Shown: positions 1-10,545 of the stretch, piece by piece
How the letters are laid out: each line of letters begins with the position of its first letter
Numbering within the stretch: the stretch's first letter is position 1
Source: Bacteroidota bacterium
GTDB lineage: Bacteria > Bacteroidota > Bacteroidia > AKYH767-A > OLB10
Direction of reading: 5' to 3'
NCBI GenBank assembly: GCA_016717725.1
Contig: JADKFA010000045.1
Coordinates: forward strand, 1 to 64,000
Length of the DNA stretch: 64,000 nucleotides
The notes under the pieces: model-generated
Told to the model about the DNA's origin: nothing
The model's database searches: none
The model's input: the letters and a program-made list of their open reading frames with translations, nothing else
Made by a program: the position numbers and the translations under genes

Positions 1-249
1 ATGTTGCACTAAACCTTTGGTAGTTTTTTATTTTTAGTTGTTTACGTAATTGTGTAAAGATAATTCAGGAAGTTTAGAATAAAAAAACTTCTTGTGAAAA
101 TCACCTACACCTAAAACAAAGCACCGGCGATACGCTGGTAGCTCGGCTTGTGCCGCCATTGATGGATTTAATGCGCTCTATAAGCGATTTGAGGAAGCGG
201 ATGGAGACTTCTGGAAGGAGTCGGGCACGCTAAAAATTATAACCGGTAT

Positions 250-1014
250 ATTTCTAAAATTGCCTTGCATTTATGGTGTGTTCCCACTCTATTGGAGGAT
301 GATCAGATGAGGATTATCTGCACAGTTGTTGAAAGTGAGCACACCTTCCGAGAGCTATTTTAAGCATACGGTTTATGGCCTTCGTTTTCTATTAGGCTTG
401 AAGGTTTGAATGATAAACATGTTGCCTTACCATCAATTAAAAGGAAAGAAAGTTGCCTGTGGTGTTGAGTAGACCCAGGAGGTAAGCCATGAGGATTCAA
501 GTGGCCGCACTATTAAGCATCGCTTGATGGTTAACACTTACGGATGTGTGGACTTCGCTGCGGGGAAGCCAGAACACTGCTGATAAAATGTTGATTTGGA
601 GCGAGGAACACTTCTGGTGGTAAAAGGCAAAGGAAATAAGGATCGGTATTAACCACTCGGAAAATTATTGAGTGAAAGGAATAAAGGCCTATTTGGAATC
701 GGAACAACCGCAAACGTATTTGTTTATGGGAGTCCCTCATACAACAGAGTTATCTAATGCATCATTCTCACAACGAGGGTTACAATGGGTGATCAAAATG
801 TTGAGCAAAAAGCAGGCATCACAAAGGATGTGAACGTGCATACCTTGCGTCATAGTTATGCTACACACCTGCTCGAAGATGGATTGGATATTGTTACGAT
901 AAAGAGCTGCTAGGTCATGCAAACATTGAGACGACGATGGTGTATTTGCATGTAGCACAATCGGGACATAAAAGCCTTTTAGTCCATTGGATACTTTGTG
1001 CAACATCCAATAAG
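250..1014 (+). pseudogene. Tyrosine recombinase (phage integrase family), broken
   Basis: Joining frames gives a complete integrase pattern. A SAM-like N-terminal part reads SAQLLKVSTPSESYFKHT around 310-365. The core reads MVNTLYGCGLRCGEA near 525-570 and KGKGNKDRYLPLGKLL near 620-670. The active-site region reads NVHTLRHSYATHLLE at about 830-880, then LLGHANIETTMVYLHV at 907-955, with the nucleophilic Tyr in MVYLHV. At least five indels or stops interrupt it. The recombinase would cut and join DNA through a 3'-phosphotyrosine, and in this context probably served the adjoining transposase. The exact start is not visible. Decay this dense is more than sequencing error alone would normally cause. 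Confidence 0.8.
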
Positions 1015-2130
1015 TTGAAAGCTGAATTTGAGGTGGCTCATGTGCTGAAAGCGCATTGGCCATTGGTGGAATTGCATCCAAACATCAATGGATGGCAACT
1101 ACGCACACTCGGAGCACTCATGCGTTGTCGCACATCGGCATTGAGGACATGTGGATGCGTGTTCATCTTGTGGTAGTATTCCGTGTGAGCTATAACAGTT
1201 GTAGAAATCGGCATTGCCCAAAGTGCCAAGGGAAAATCGTGAAGAATGGATCGCCAAAAGAGAAAGTGAACTTTTTGCCTGTTCCGTATTTTCATGTGGT
1301 GTTTACTCTTCCCGATTTGCTAAATGAACCTAGCGATGCATCAACCTACGCATGTTTACAATTCACTTTTTGAAGCAGCATGGTCAACACTAAAAACATT
1401 TGGGAATGATCCGAAGCATCTAGGAGCAGATACTGGTATGATTTGCATACTGCACACCTGAGGTCAAACCATGACTCTACACCCGTATTTGAATTGCGTA
1501 GTGCCTGGTGGTGGACTTACCAAAGCAGGTAATTGGAAAAGGCAAAATCAAAAGGAAAGTACTTGTTTCCGGTGAAAGCCATGAGCAAAGTCTTTAGAGC
1601 AAAATACATGGAAGCGTTAAAAGAGAAAATGCCAACGCTTAGCAAAAACTCATCAACAATTTATTCAAGAAAGATTGGGTCATATATGCCAAGCGTCCCT
1701 TTAGTCATGCCGGCAGTGTGATAGAATATTTGGGAAGGTACACACATAAAGTGGCTATCTCTAACCACAGAATAAAATCAATTGAAAATGGCAACGTAAG
1801 CTTTGAGTACAAAGACTATCGAGAAGGAGCTACAAAAAGTGATGGAGCTAAATGGAATGGAATTTATACGCCGCTTTGCAATGCATATACTTCAAAGGAT
1901 TTACTCGCATCCGCCATTATGGAATACTAAGCAGCACAATGCAAGTTAAATGCCATAGCGCAAATACGAGCGCAGCTACCAGCGGTGCCTATCTTCCTGA
2001 AAAACAGCGTCTGCCATAGCATACGATCCATTAACATGTTCCTGCTGCAAAACCCAAACGATGGTTACTATTGAAGTTTGGCTTCGCGGACCACCAACAT
2101 GCCTGCCCCCGTCTTTTATGGGGAATCCAA
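1015..2130 (+). pseudogene. IS91-family transposase, broken
   Basis: The N-terminus reads AEFEVAHVLKAHWPLVELHP from about 1022. After a frame change comes the zinc-binding segment VSYNSCRNRHCPKCQGK (1188-1240) and the family signature LPVPYFHVVFTLPDLLN (1275-1325). Further frames give FPVKAMSKVFRAKYMEALK (1570-1620) and IEYLGRYTHKVAISNHRI (1722-1775). The C-terminal second zinc motif, CPCCKTQTMVTIE-like, lies near 2040-2070. IS91 transposases are HUH single-strand nicking enzymes of rolling-circle elements. At least four breaks make this copy non-functional. The likely start is TTG at 1015, where an ATG may have been lost. Confidence 0.8.
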
Positions 2131-2418
2131 ACAAAGAAATCAAAGCTTAAAAAAAAATCTGCAATAGGCGGACTGAAGTTGCTATGTCCATTGGTAAATA
2201 AAATTGAAAATATTCATTCAAAAAGCATTAAAATATATCAGCAAACTAAAGTAAAGTATAAAATTCGTTTTCAAACACTTTTAAAAATAAAAATATCGGA
2301 TGAGATTTTGAAATTATCCTGCTCTAATATCGAAATCCCCATAAGCTTAAAAACTACCAACGCTTCCGTGCAACATAGGCTTCATTGGTCGTCCTGCGGA
2401 CGCAACGAATCCTTAGCT

Positions 2419-2526
2419 GTTATCAGTAGTATTTTGGATATCTAAGTCAACGGATTGTGGCTCATTAATTAAATTCAATTGACTTTATACGCAGTGATCC
2501 CAAACCGGAGTCCACCAGATCAAGAG
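2419..2526. repeat. Long direct repeat, left copy
   Basis: About 105 bp that recur at 4396-4500 in the same orientation with roughly 80% identity by eye. Shared stretches include TATTTTGGATATC, ATTGTGGCTCAT, TTAAATTCAATTGACT and TTATACGCAGTG. The two copies bracket the broken T9SS gene at 2594-4110. The rest of 2131-2593 holds no gene I can support. Confidence 0.75.
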
Positions 2527-2593
2527 CGAAAAATACCTTTACTAAAAATTTCGTTTTCGAAACCCATATATTTACCCAACCAAGATTCCTTGC

Positions 2594-4110
2594 ATGCTAC
2601 GAATTTTATTCATTTTCATTCTATTCACCACCTCCCTTTCCGCTCAATTCACCGACCGTTATTGGGCATTTGGGGACAGTGCTGGAATTGATTTTAAAAA
2701 TTTATCAAATCCACAACCTGCTACTAGTATACTTCGTGTTAGAGGAACATGTGCTAGTATTTGTGATAGTTTGGGTGATTTGCTTTTTTATTGTGGGTCT
2801 CCAAACTGGTCTCAATGGCTTGCTCCAAATAATATTTTCACGGATGGTACTGTTATAAGTAATAATCATGTCGTAATGGAAAGTGGAGACTCTTTAGTTG
2901 GAGGCAGGTTGGTATCAAGAAATGGTAATTGTTCCTGATCCTGGTAATATTAATCGTTTTTATATTTTCTGTGCTGGCATTGCTCAACCAGTAGTAGGAC
3001 TATATTATTCTATCGTAGATTTATCATTTAATGGAGGACTTGGAAAAGTGGTTCAAAAAAATGTGCAGCTTCGAAATGATACAATTTGTGATGGTGTTAC
3101 TGCTGTTCGTCATGGTAACGGTAGGGATTGGTGGGTGATAGCACGAAGCTGGAAATCAACCTACTAATGATATTACTGCGTATTTAATTAGTCCTTCGGG
3201 AGTGACAACAAATCCAACTCAATTCATTGGTCCAAATGTCTCGCTTCAGGGATTTTATAGATTGAAATTTAATAAGCTTGGTAATCATTTATACAACGTT
3301 GCGCCAAATGGAGCAATTGAAAGGTACGATTTTGATAGATGCAATGGGATTTTTTCAAACAGACAAATATATTCGACTCCTTCTGGAAATTACTTGGGAT
3401 TTTGGGACTTTGAAGTTTCTCCCGATGAAAGTAAAATATATACTTATTTAATTTACCAAGGAGCATTTGAAAATTCCAACTATTTAATCCAATTTGATTT
3501 TAATAATTCAAATTTCCTTTGAGCGCTGACACTTTTCGTATTTTTCCGACCCAGATACACCTGGATCATTAAAGCTAGCTCCAGATGGTAAGATTTATTC
3601 AAGTGTCTTTTCGAACGTTCCAGATGGATGTACAGACTATTTATATTGTGCATCAACTATAAATAACACTAATTCCAATTTAACTGTAATTAATTATCCT
3701 GATAGTCTTGGAAGTTCATGTGACCTTCAAGTATCCTCATTTTACCTAGGTGGACATAAGGCATATTTGGGTCTCCCTAACAATCAACTACGAACTAGAC
3801 ACATTACATGGTAGTCCTTGTGACACCCTTACCGCTGTTGGATTAATTGACTTATTCCTAAAAACAAAGAGCTAAAACTCTACTATGACAAGACATGGCA
3901 AACAGTTTTTGTGAATGCCGAGGAGTTACAAGGAAGAAATGCAACATTGGAGTTTTATAATATTAATGGACAGTTAATGGAAAGTATTTCATCTGAAACG
4001 GATGGGAGTTATTTTCAAAATAGTTTTTTTCTTCTCAAGCGGATGGAGTTTATATTGTGAGATTAAGTACGGAGAAGGAAGTGCTGACGGGGAGGTTTGT
4101 TAAATGGTAG
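2594..4110 (+). pseudogene. T9SS type A secreted protein, frameshifted
   Basis: Starts with a signal peptide (MLRILFIFILFTTSLSAQ) and continues as WAFGDSAGIDF, NRFYIFCAG, VTAVRHGNGRDWWVIAR, DPDTPGSLKLAPDGKIYSS, GGHKAYLGLPNN and HGSPCDTL. This series is typical of a large family of uncharacterised Bacteroidota secreted proteins. The final ~75 residues (WQTVFVNAEELQG to VYIVRLSTEKEV and RFVKW) resemble a type A sorting domain, which directs outer-membrane translocation by T9SS. Breaks fall near 2920, 3150, 3525, 3800 and 4030, so the gene is either dead or badly sequenced. Ligand and role are unknown. It lies between the direct repeats at 2419 and 4396. Confidence 0.7.
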
Positions 4111-4258
4111 GTTTTCTGCAGTGGAATATTCGTGAATATTGTTTTTAGGAAGAAATAGGAGTTGAGCTGCCGTCCCTTAGTACTATTTATTCGCGTCAGT
4201 CTAATTTACTGTTTCAACAACTATTAGTAGAAGTATTAATTCTTTCTCATATATAAAG

Positions 4259-4400
4259 TAACCTCGCCATTTATGGCGAGGTTACAGGTATACCCTCTAC
4301 TTTAGAGCCAGCGTCCCACAAAATTGGACTTTATCCAATTTTTGGGACGCTACCTATTAAGGATGCGGATTCATAACGTCGCCATGAATGGCGACGTTAT
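4259..4400. repeat. Cluster of three strong hairpins
   Basis: Three palindromes in 142 bp. At 4259-4284, 11-nt arms TAACCTCGCCA/TGGCGAGGTTA surround TTTA. At 4311-4350, arms of about 17 nt begin GCGTCCCA and end TGGGACGC with one bulge. At 4373-4400, 13-nt arms ATAACGTCGCCAT/ATGGCGACGTTAT surround GA. The first and third share a CGCCAT core. The third runs into the right-hand direct repeat. None has a T-tract, so simple terminators are unlikely; REP-like elements are possible. Confidence 0.75.
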
Positions 4401-4500
4401 CAGTTGTATTTTGGATATCCATGTCAATACGAATTGTGGCTCATCCATTAAATTCAATTGACTCTTATACGCAGTGCTCCCGAACCGAAGCTAACCAAGA
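4396..4500. repeat. Long direct repeat, right copy
   Basis: Second copy of the ~105-bp repeat at 2419-2526, same orientation. It overlaps the last hairpin of the preceding cluster and ends about 40 bp before the recO stop codon. The remainder of 4111-4538 contains no gene that I can support. Confidence 0.75.
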
Positions 4501-4538
4501 TGCTGTACTAAAACACTTCGAAAAATCCCGCACGAAAC

Positions 4539-5264
4539 TCAACTCATCAACTCCGCCAACACTTCATGCGAACGAATACTGAATCCTTGGGTGTGGTGAA
4601 GTTCGAAGTAGGTGATGATGGCTTGGAGAATGTGTTTGCGTTCGTCAGCAGTCATTTTCATTTCGTGCGTGTCTTCGAGCGTTTGTTCCAAAAGTTCGTC
4701 GAAGCGTTGACTTAAATTATAGTCGACAAAGTAAGGGTGCATGGGTTTGCTTTCTCGAAAAACGCCTTCTTTTAAATCGAAGCAACGAGTGTGATTTGAA
4801 AATCTTCCGCTCGGATAAAATCCTAAATAGCGTGTAAGTTGTAAGCAAAAAATTAAATGGAATCGACTGGTGGTTTCTGGGTGGAGGTCGAGGATTTGAA
4901 TGCTGTGGTCAATGAATCCGAATAAATCGGCGTTGGCTTCTTCCTCTTTGATGGAGCGATATAAAATTTCGGCAAGAAATAATGCGACGGTGGTTTTGAT
5001 GGTGTCGTAAGGAATATGAACCAACGGTGGCGATGCAGATACGTCAGACACACGATGCAATCCACCTTGCTTTTTAAAGTATGCAACAATTTCTATGATG
5101 GTAAGCGGTTGAAAAAGATTGTTGGCAAATCGTGCTTTGGGTTTGCGTACACCGTTCACTAAAAAACTTTGGAGCCCCATGGTTTCGGTGTAGGCTTTTA
5201 CAATGATACTCGCCTCCGCGTAGGGAGTGATGTCGAGGACGATGGCGCGGGTTTTTTGGATCAT
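4539..5264 (-). CDS. recO: DNA repair protein RecO
   Basis: RecO helps load RecA at single-strand gaps together with RecF/RecR. The 241 residues match the family length. The N-terminal OB-fold region reads MIQKTRAIVLDITPYAEASI, followed by FLVNGVRKPKARFANNLFQPL. The helical C-terminal part includes ALFLAEILYRSIKEEEAN and LQLTRYLGFYPSG. The frame is intact. It lies downstream of purD on the same strand, 77 bp away, with a GC-rich palindromic repeat between, so co-transcription is possible but not shown. Confidence 0.93.
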   Translation of the reverse strand: MIQKTRAIVLDITPYAEASIIVKAYTETMGLQSFLVNGVRKPKARFANNLFQPLTIIEIVAYFKKQGGLHRVSDVSASPPLVHIPYDTIKTTVALFLAEILYRSIKEEEANADLFGFIDHSIQILDLHPETTSRFHLIFCLQLTRYLGFYPSGRFSNHTRCFDLKEGVFRESKPMHPYFVDYNLSQRFDELLEQTLEDTHEMKMTADERKHILQAIITYFELHHTQGFSIRSHEVLAELMS

Positions 5265-5273
5265 AGGTTTAAA

Positions 5274-5340
5274 CCCACCTTCACTTTGTTTCGGTGGGCA
5301 GGCGCAGCGGGCGCAACGGCTACGCAGCGGGCGCGGCGAA
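5274..5340. repeat. GC-rich GCGCAACGG-type repeat between purD and recO
   Basis: An inverted pair CCCACC (5274-5279) and GGTGGG (5294-5299) is followed by tandem-like GGCGCAGCGGGCGCAACGG and CGCAGCGGGCGCGGCG. Composition contrasts with the AT-rich surroundings. The same GCGCAACGG words recur at 31441-31550, so this is probably one copy of a dispersed family. Confidence 0.6.
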
Positions 5341-5341
5341 A

Positions 5342-6629
5342 TTATTTAACGAGTGAAATCAAATCTTGACCGATGTCTTTGCGGTAGTAGGCATAGTCGT
5401 AGTTAATGTGGTGGGCGGCGACATATGATTTTTGGAGGGCTTCTTCGATGGAATTTCCAAGGAAGTGATGGCTAATACTCGACCACCGTTTGTGACTACA
5501 TCCTTTCCATTCATTTTTGTTCCGGCGTGGAAGACAATGGTATCGCCAGCTTGATCGAGATTTTTTATGGTGTACCCTTTTTCAAAATTTCCTGGGTAGC
5601 CGCCCGACACCATGACTACGGTAGCAGCTGTCGGGAATCAATTTTGAAATCGATTTTATCGAGATTTTGGGATGCTGTAGCTTGCATTAATGCTAAGAAA
5701 TCATTTTGGATGCGTGGTACAACCGCTTCTGTTTCGGGATCGCCCATTCGGCAATTGTATTCAATTACTTTCGGTTCTCCGCCTACATTCATCAAGCCGA
5801 TAAAAATAAATCCGATGTAATTAATTTTCTCTTCTGCTAATCCGCGAATGGTGGGTTTAATGATTTGCTCTTCTACTTTTTTGACGAAGGTTGCATCTAC
5901 AAAAGGAACCGGACTCACCGCTCCCATTCCACCTGTGTTTAATCCTTTGTCGCCATCACCGATGCGTTTATAATCTTTTGCCTCTGGTAAAATTTTGTAA
6001 TTTTTACCATCTGTCAATACAAACATCGACACTTCAATACCGTCCAAGAATTCTTCAATCACCACTTTCTCTCCGGCTTTACCAAACTTCGCATCGCCGA
6101 GCATGGCTTTCAATTCATCTTTTGCTTCTTGTAAATGATCGAGGATAAGAACTCCTTTTCCTGCAGCCAAACCATCTGCCTTTAACACATACGGAGGACG
6201 CAATGTCTCCAGGAATTTATATCCCTCCTCTAACTTCGCAAACGTAAAACTTGCATATGCTGCAGTAGGAACGCCATGACGCTTCATAAAATTTTTACTG
6301 AAGTCCTTGCTTCCTTCCAATTGTGCACCCATCTTAGAAGGACCAATAACCGGAATATGTTTTAGCAAAGCATCCGCTTCAAAAAAATCAACAATGCCAT
6401 TCACTAAGGGATCTTCGGGTCCAACGAGAACGAGTTCTACCATGTTCTCCAAAACAAATATTTTGATACTTTCTAAATCGTTCGGTGATACATCAACGTT
6501 AGTTCCCAGCATGGCGGTTCCAGCATTTCCGGGAGCAATAAATAACTGTTCACATTGAGCACTCATCGTCAAAGCACGCGCAAAAGCATGTTCACGGCCT
6601 CCGGATCCAAGTAGTAATATTATCGACAT
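5342..6629 (-). CDS. purD: Phosphoribosylamine-glycine ligase (PurD), frame interrupted twice
   Basis: PurD (GARS) joins glycine to phosphoribosylamine with ATP, the second step of purine synthesis. The main frame covers residues 1-337: LLGSGGREHAFA at the N-terminus, LKADGLAAGKGV and IEYNCRMGDPETEAV in the ATP-grasp part. A one-base loss near 5630 moves translation to VMVSGGYPGNFEKGYTI. A second indel near 5455 must be bridged to reach the normal end, QDLISLVK, at 5342. Total length (~428 codons) fits the family. Since purD is normally needed and homology continues perfectly across both breaks, I read these as consensus errors. Confidence 0.9.
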
Positions 6630-6670
6630 CGCATTAATTTATTCTAAATTTTTATTTCAACCCGTATTTA

Positions 6671-6835
6671 AGTTGCTGGATGCTAGATGCTGGATGCTGG
6701 ATTCTGGCTGCTTGCATCTGGCTTCTAGAATCTTCTTCGCAACTATTTGACCTGATAGCCATGGGACCTATTTGTTCCCGAAAGCGAGAGACCAATTCAC
6801 CAACTCACCAACTTGCCAATTTGCCAATTTACCAC
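6671..6835. repeat. GCTGGATGCTAGAT-type and CCAACT-type short repeats
   Basis: Between purD and the prolyl oligopeptidase, 6674-6732 is built from variants of GCTGGATGCTAGAT. Positions 6791-6835 repeat CCAA(C/T)T words (ACCAACTCACCAACTTGCC). The first is one member of a family of GCTAG-rich arrays scattered through intergenic regions of this window (12.7, 13.1, 25.3, 28.4, 28.6 and 47.0 kb). Confidence 0.65.
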
Positions 6836-8957
6836 TTCGGTGTTACACCCATATTGAACAGCATAAACGAATACGTATCGGCTACTTCATCGATGGTTTT
6901 GCTCAATGGTTTTCCGGCTCCGTGTCCGGCTTTCACGTCTACACGAATGAGTACTGGGTTAGTTCCTTTTTGATTTTCTTGCAACGTAGCAATGTACTTA
7001 AACGAATGTGCTGGCACTACACGATCATCATGATCGGCAGTAGTTACCATCACCGCAGGATAATTTGCAGGCTTGATATTATGGATGGGAGAATAACCAT
7101 AAAGATTTTAAAATGTGCGAGAGTATCACTTGATCCGTACTCCACTACCCATCCCCAACCTACAGTAAATTTGTGGAAGCGTAACATATCCATTACACCT
7201 ACTTGTGGAAATGCTACTTTAAATAATTCAGGACGTTGATTTACGACTGCGCCGATGAGCAATCCACCATTTGATCCACCTTGTACTGCGAGATAAGAAG
7301 ACGAAGTATAGTTTTCTTTGATCAAATATTCCGCAGCTGCAATAAAATCATCAAACACATTTTGCTTCTTCTCCAACATTCCCGCTTTATGCCATGCATC
7401 GCCGTACTCACCACCGCCACGAATATTTGCCATCGCATATATGGCACCTTGCTCAAGTAGCGCTAAACGTGTTGCACTAAAGCCGGGATTCAAATTCACA
7501 TTAAATCCACCGTAAGCATACAACAACGTTGGATTCTTTCCATCACGCTTCAATCCTTTTTTATAGACAATGAACATCGGCACTTTCGAACCATCCTTGC
7601 TAGTATAAAATACTTGTTCTGTCGTAAAATCATCTGGATTAAACTTCACGCCTGACGAACGGAACTTCGAAACTTTTTTATCGGCGATACTATACCGATA
7701 AATGGTTGGAGGATACGTGAAAGAAGTAAATGTAAAAAACACTTCCTTATCATCGATATATCCACCGAATCCAGAAGCGGAGCCAATAGCAGGTAATTCC
7801 ACTTCGTGCTCTTTCACCCCTTCATAACTGTATTGATACACATGAGAAGATACATCTTGCAAATAATTCAAAAATAATTTTCCACCTGCGGTAGAAACAT
7901 TTTCCAACAACGATTTCGTTTCAGGAACTAATATTTTCCATTGCTTCGCGTAATCCATTTCAGGATTGAAAGAATTTAGATCGAGAGAAATTAAATGATT
8001 GTTTTGAGCTCCGTGATTTGTGCTCACCATAATTTTACTTCCAACATTGTCAACTACACCATACTCATAATTAAATCCTTTAAACAATATTTTAGGAGCC
8101 ATGTTTGGTTGATTTAAATCCTTGTAAAGAATTTCTGTTCCATAGGTTCCTTGCGACACATAAATAAAAAGATATTTTTCATCTTCGGTTACTTGAGAAC
8201 CATAATAACGCAATGGATTTTCCTTATCCATAAATACCATTTTATCGGCATCTTGCTTAGTTCCTAATTTATGATACCATATTTGATGATTCTCATTCTT
8301 TCCACTTAATTCTGTTCCTGAGGAAGGCGAATCATAACGCGAGTAAAAAAACCCATCTTTATACCAAGCAGCGCCACTAAACTTCACCCACTTCAATTCA
8401 TCCTCCAATAACTTTGCTCCATCCACTTGCATCACTTTAATGGTTTGCCAATCGGAACCACTTTCATTAATTCCGTAAGCTACATATTTTTTATCGTGAC
8501 TAAATCCGAGTAAGCTGATGGCTGCAGTACCGTCCTTCGACATTTTATTAGGATCGATAAAAACCATGGGTGTTCCATCAATTCCTTTTTGATAATAGAT
8601 CACCGATTGATTTTGCAGTCCATCATTTTTAGAGAAAAAATAAAATTCACCAACTTTACTTGGTGCTGAAAATTTTTCGTAATTCACAATTTCCGTCAAT
8701 CTCTTTTTGAATCCATCACGGAAAGGAATTTTTGAAAGATAATCATTGGTGACTTTATTTTCAGCTTCCACCCACTCTTGAACTTCCTTGGCAGTATCTA
8801 CTTCTAACCAGCGGTAAGGGTCATTCACCTTTGTACCATGGTAATTATCGACTGTATTTCCTTTAGCGGTTTTAGGGTAGACCAACGCTTGTGAGAAAAC
8901 ATCCACACATAGAATCGTTGAAACCAGACAAGCAGCGGCAAATAATTTATAATTCAT
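6829..8957 (-). CDS. Prolyl oligopeptidase family serine peptidase, one frameshift
   Basis: Exported S9-family peptidase: signal peptide MNYKLFAAACLVSTILC, then YPKTAKGNTVDNYHGTKVNDPYRWLE typical of prolyl endopeptidase, a beta-propeller and a C-terminal alpha/beta hydrolase. The nucleophile lies in QGGSNGGLL (Ser about residue 562); Asp and His lie in ADHDDRVVP and KAGHGAGKP. Reading is broken near 7107 in a short T run (A run on the coding strand). Restoring one base continues HFKNLYGYSPIHN straight into the catalytic C-terminus, so the gene is probably intact, at about 709 residues. It would cleave short proline-containing peptides in the periplasm or outside. Confidence 0.9.
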
Positions 8958-8976
8958 AAGATTGATATTTAGAATT

Positions 8977-8984
8977 CAAATTTA
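8977..8984 (-). promoter_or_regulatory. Bacteroidota -7 element upstream of the prolyl oligopeptidase
   Basis: On the minus strand this reads TAAATTTG, an exact match to the TAnnTTTG -7 consensus, about 20 bp before the ATG at 8957. I do not see a convincing -33 TTTG at normal spacing. Confidence 0.45.
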
Positions 8985-9146
8985 GTCAACCTGATTCGAT
9001 TATCGCCTCCACATTGATATTTTCCTCTAAAAAGACTGAATAAGAATATATAAAGAAATCATCCTTCCACATTAAAAAGGCTGTTAATTTGTTTTGCATA
9101 GCCATAACCTAAAAGCAATTAGATATAAAGTAGAAAAAGCTAGATA

Positions 9147-10526
9147 TTACTTCATTTTCAAATCCTTTTCATTCAAGATAAAACTTGATAAAATCACTCC
9201 TGATTTATCGATGGTGACCATCTTCAAGGAGCGATCACCTTTAGGTCCACTTATTTCGAAACGCGCAAATGAATTATTTGTTACCAACGTTTGAGGAACA
9301 CGATTGGGATTAGCTTTTTCTTTTTCACTCAACGTTCGTGGACGAGAGGTGAGTGCAGAACAGGTAAAGTCATACATCTTATATCCACCTTTTGGTTGAT
9401 AGGTGATCACTTCGGAGAAATGACGGTCGCCTGATAAAAACACCACACCTTCAATTTTATAAGCGACAATAAAATTCATCAACTCATTAAATTCACATGT
9501 ATAATTTCGCAAATATTCGGTGCCACCAGCTGGATTCAGCACTTGATTTCCTACAGCGATAAACTTAAAGATTGCTGTTGATCCCAACAATTTATCTTTA
9601 AGCCAAGAGAATTGCTCGGCTCCAAAAAATTCTTTATCGCAATTTGGTTTTCCACCTATAGAATCCTTTAATTGATTGGGTGCACGATGTGAGCGATCGT
9701 CCATCAGAAAAAAATCGCCATCACTCCAAGAGAAAGAAGAAAAAATGCCTGGATCCTTTTCAGTTCCGTACGATTTATTTCCCCAATAACTTTTAAATAT
9801 TTCCTGCGACGAAGATTTCAATTCGAACGAGCGATCAAAATTATCACCACCATAATCGTGATCATCCCAAATGGCGTAATTTGGTCGAGATGCTAAAACA
9901 TCGGACAACTCTTGCGCCTTTCTTTGCAAAGAATAACGATAATTAATTCCAGCACTTGAACCGTAATCGGAAGGACGCAGATATACATTATCACCCAGCC
10001 ATAAATTAAAACTTGTCGACATCGATGCCATGGTTCTTAAGATGTAAGTATCTTGTCCATAAGGGTCGCTTTGAGTGTCTAAAATTGGATCATTAAAATA
10101 TATACATGAACCAGCTAAAAAAGAAAAATTATAGGGATCTGCCTCCGGATTTGCTTGATGCGGCTTCGTCGTAAATACATTCATCCGAGAGGCTGGAATT
10201 ACTTTTCCGTTTAACAAAATCTCGAAATTATAGGAGGTGTTCAACTTCAATTTTACCAATTCAAATTTGATAGGATTATATGGTTTTCCAAGTACTCCAG
10301 AATAATCCATCTCATAGAAATACTCGGTGTTATCCTTTTCCCAATAACGCAACATGGCTGTCTTAACAGTTTGACTTACTTCATACCAAACCAACACGGA
10401 ACGGTGCTCGCTGTAACCTAACATGGGGCCCGAAATGAGAAGAGGTTCTTGTTGCGCCGTTGCAATATTCATGGAAACGCCTATAACCATCGAAACCAAT
10501 AAGAGAAAGTAAATGGATCTTTTCAT
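9147..10526 (-). CDS. PhoD-like alkaline phosphatase/metallophosphatase
   Basis: Secreted or periplasmic phosphodi/monoesterase of the PhoD family. Start chosen at 10526 (MKRSIYFLLLVSMVIGVS), because an in-frame start 30 bp upstream would add a poor leader to a clear signal peptide ending near ATAQQ. An N-terminal fibronectin-like domain (residues ~25-125) precedes the metallophosphatase domain. Its metal-site motifs are GSCIYFNDP, LGDNVYLR, WDDHDYGGDN and LSGDRHFSEV, the usual PhoD set. A promoter-like TTTG-N19-TACTTTTA lies just upstream. It has no obvious operon partner. Confidence 0.88.
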   Translation of the reverse strand: MKRSIYFLLLVSMVIGVSMNIATAQQEPLLISGPMLGYSEHRSVLVWYEVSQTVKTAMLRYWEKDNTEYFYEMDYSGVLGKPYNPIKFELVKLKLNTSYNFEILLNGKVIPASRMNVFTTKPHQANPEADPYNFSFLAGSCIYFNDPILDTQSDPYGQDTYILRTMASMSTSFNLWLGDNVYLRPSDYGSSAGINYRYSLQRKAQELSDVLASRPNYAIWDDHDYGGDNFDRSFELKSSSQEIFKSYWGNKSYGTEKDPGIFSSFSWSDGDFFLMDDRSHRAPNQLKDSIGGKPNCDKEFFGAEQFSWLKDKLLGSTAIFKFIAVGNQVLNPAGGTEYLRNYTCEFNELMNFIVAYKIEGVVFLSGDRHFSEVITYQPKGGYKMYDFTCSALTSRPRTLSEKEKANPNRVPQTLVTNNSFARFEISGPKGDRSLKMVTIDKSGVILSSFILNEKDLKMK

Positions 10527-10545
10527 AATTCTATTTATAAAGACG

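Larger units (their letters stand above)
250..2130 (+). mobile_element. Degenerate IS91-type element: tyrosine recombinase plus Y-transposase
   Basis: Two adjacent plus-strand reading frames, both broken by several frameshifts and stops. They spell out a tyrosine recombinase and then an IS91-family transposase. This recombinase-transposase pairing is known in IS91-like elements of Bacteroidota. I could not define the element ends; nothing recognisable precedes about position 250, and the last transposase-like motif is near 2030-2080. The flanking repeat at 2419 begins about 300 bp after the remnant. Confidence 0.75.

Noticed and set aside
1038..1295. Minus-strand open frames opposite the IS91 relic
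   Set aside because: They mirror the transposase zinc-finger region and carry no independent signature.
2071..2445. Open frame of 124 codons after the IS91 relic
   Set aside because: It overlaps the degenerate transposase C-terminus in another frame, has no recognisable domain and is mostly Lys/Ile from AT-rich DNA.
5616..6629. purD as a true pseudogene
   Set aside because: Homology continues to the normal C-terminus in neighbouring frames, and the breaks are single-base changes in a gene normally required for purine synthesis.
9094..9294. Plus-strand frame at the end of the PhoD-like gene
   Set aside because: It overlaps the PhoD-like C-terminus and has no independent features.
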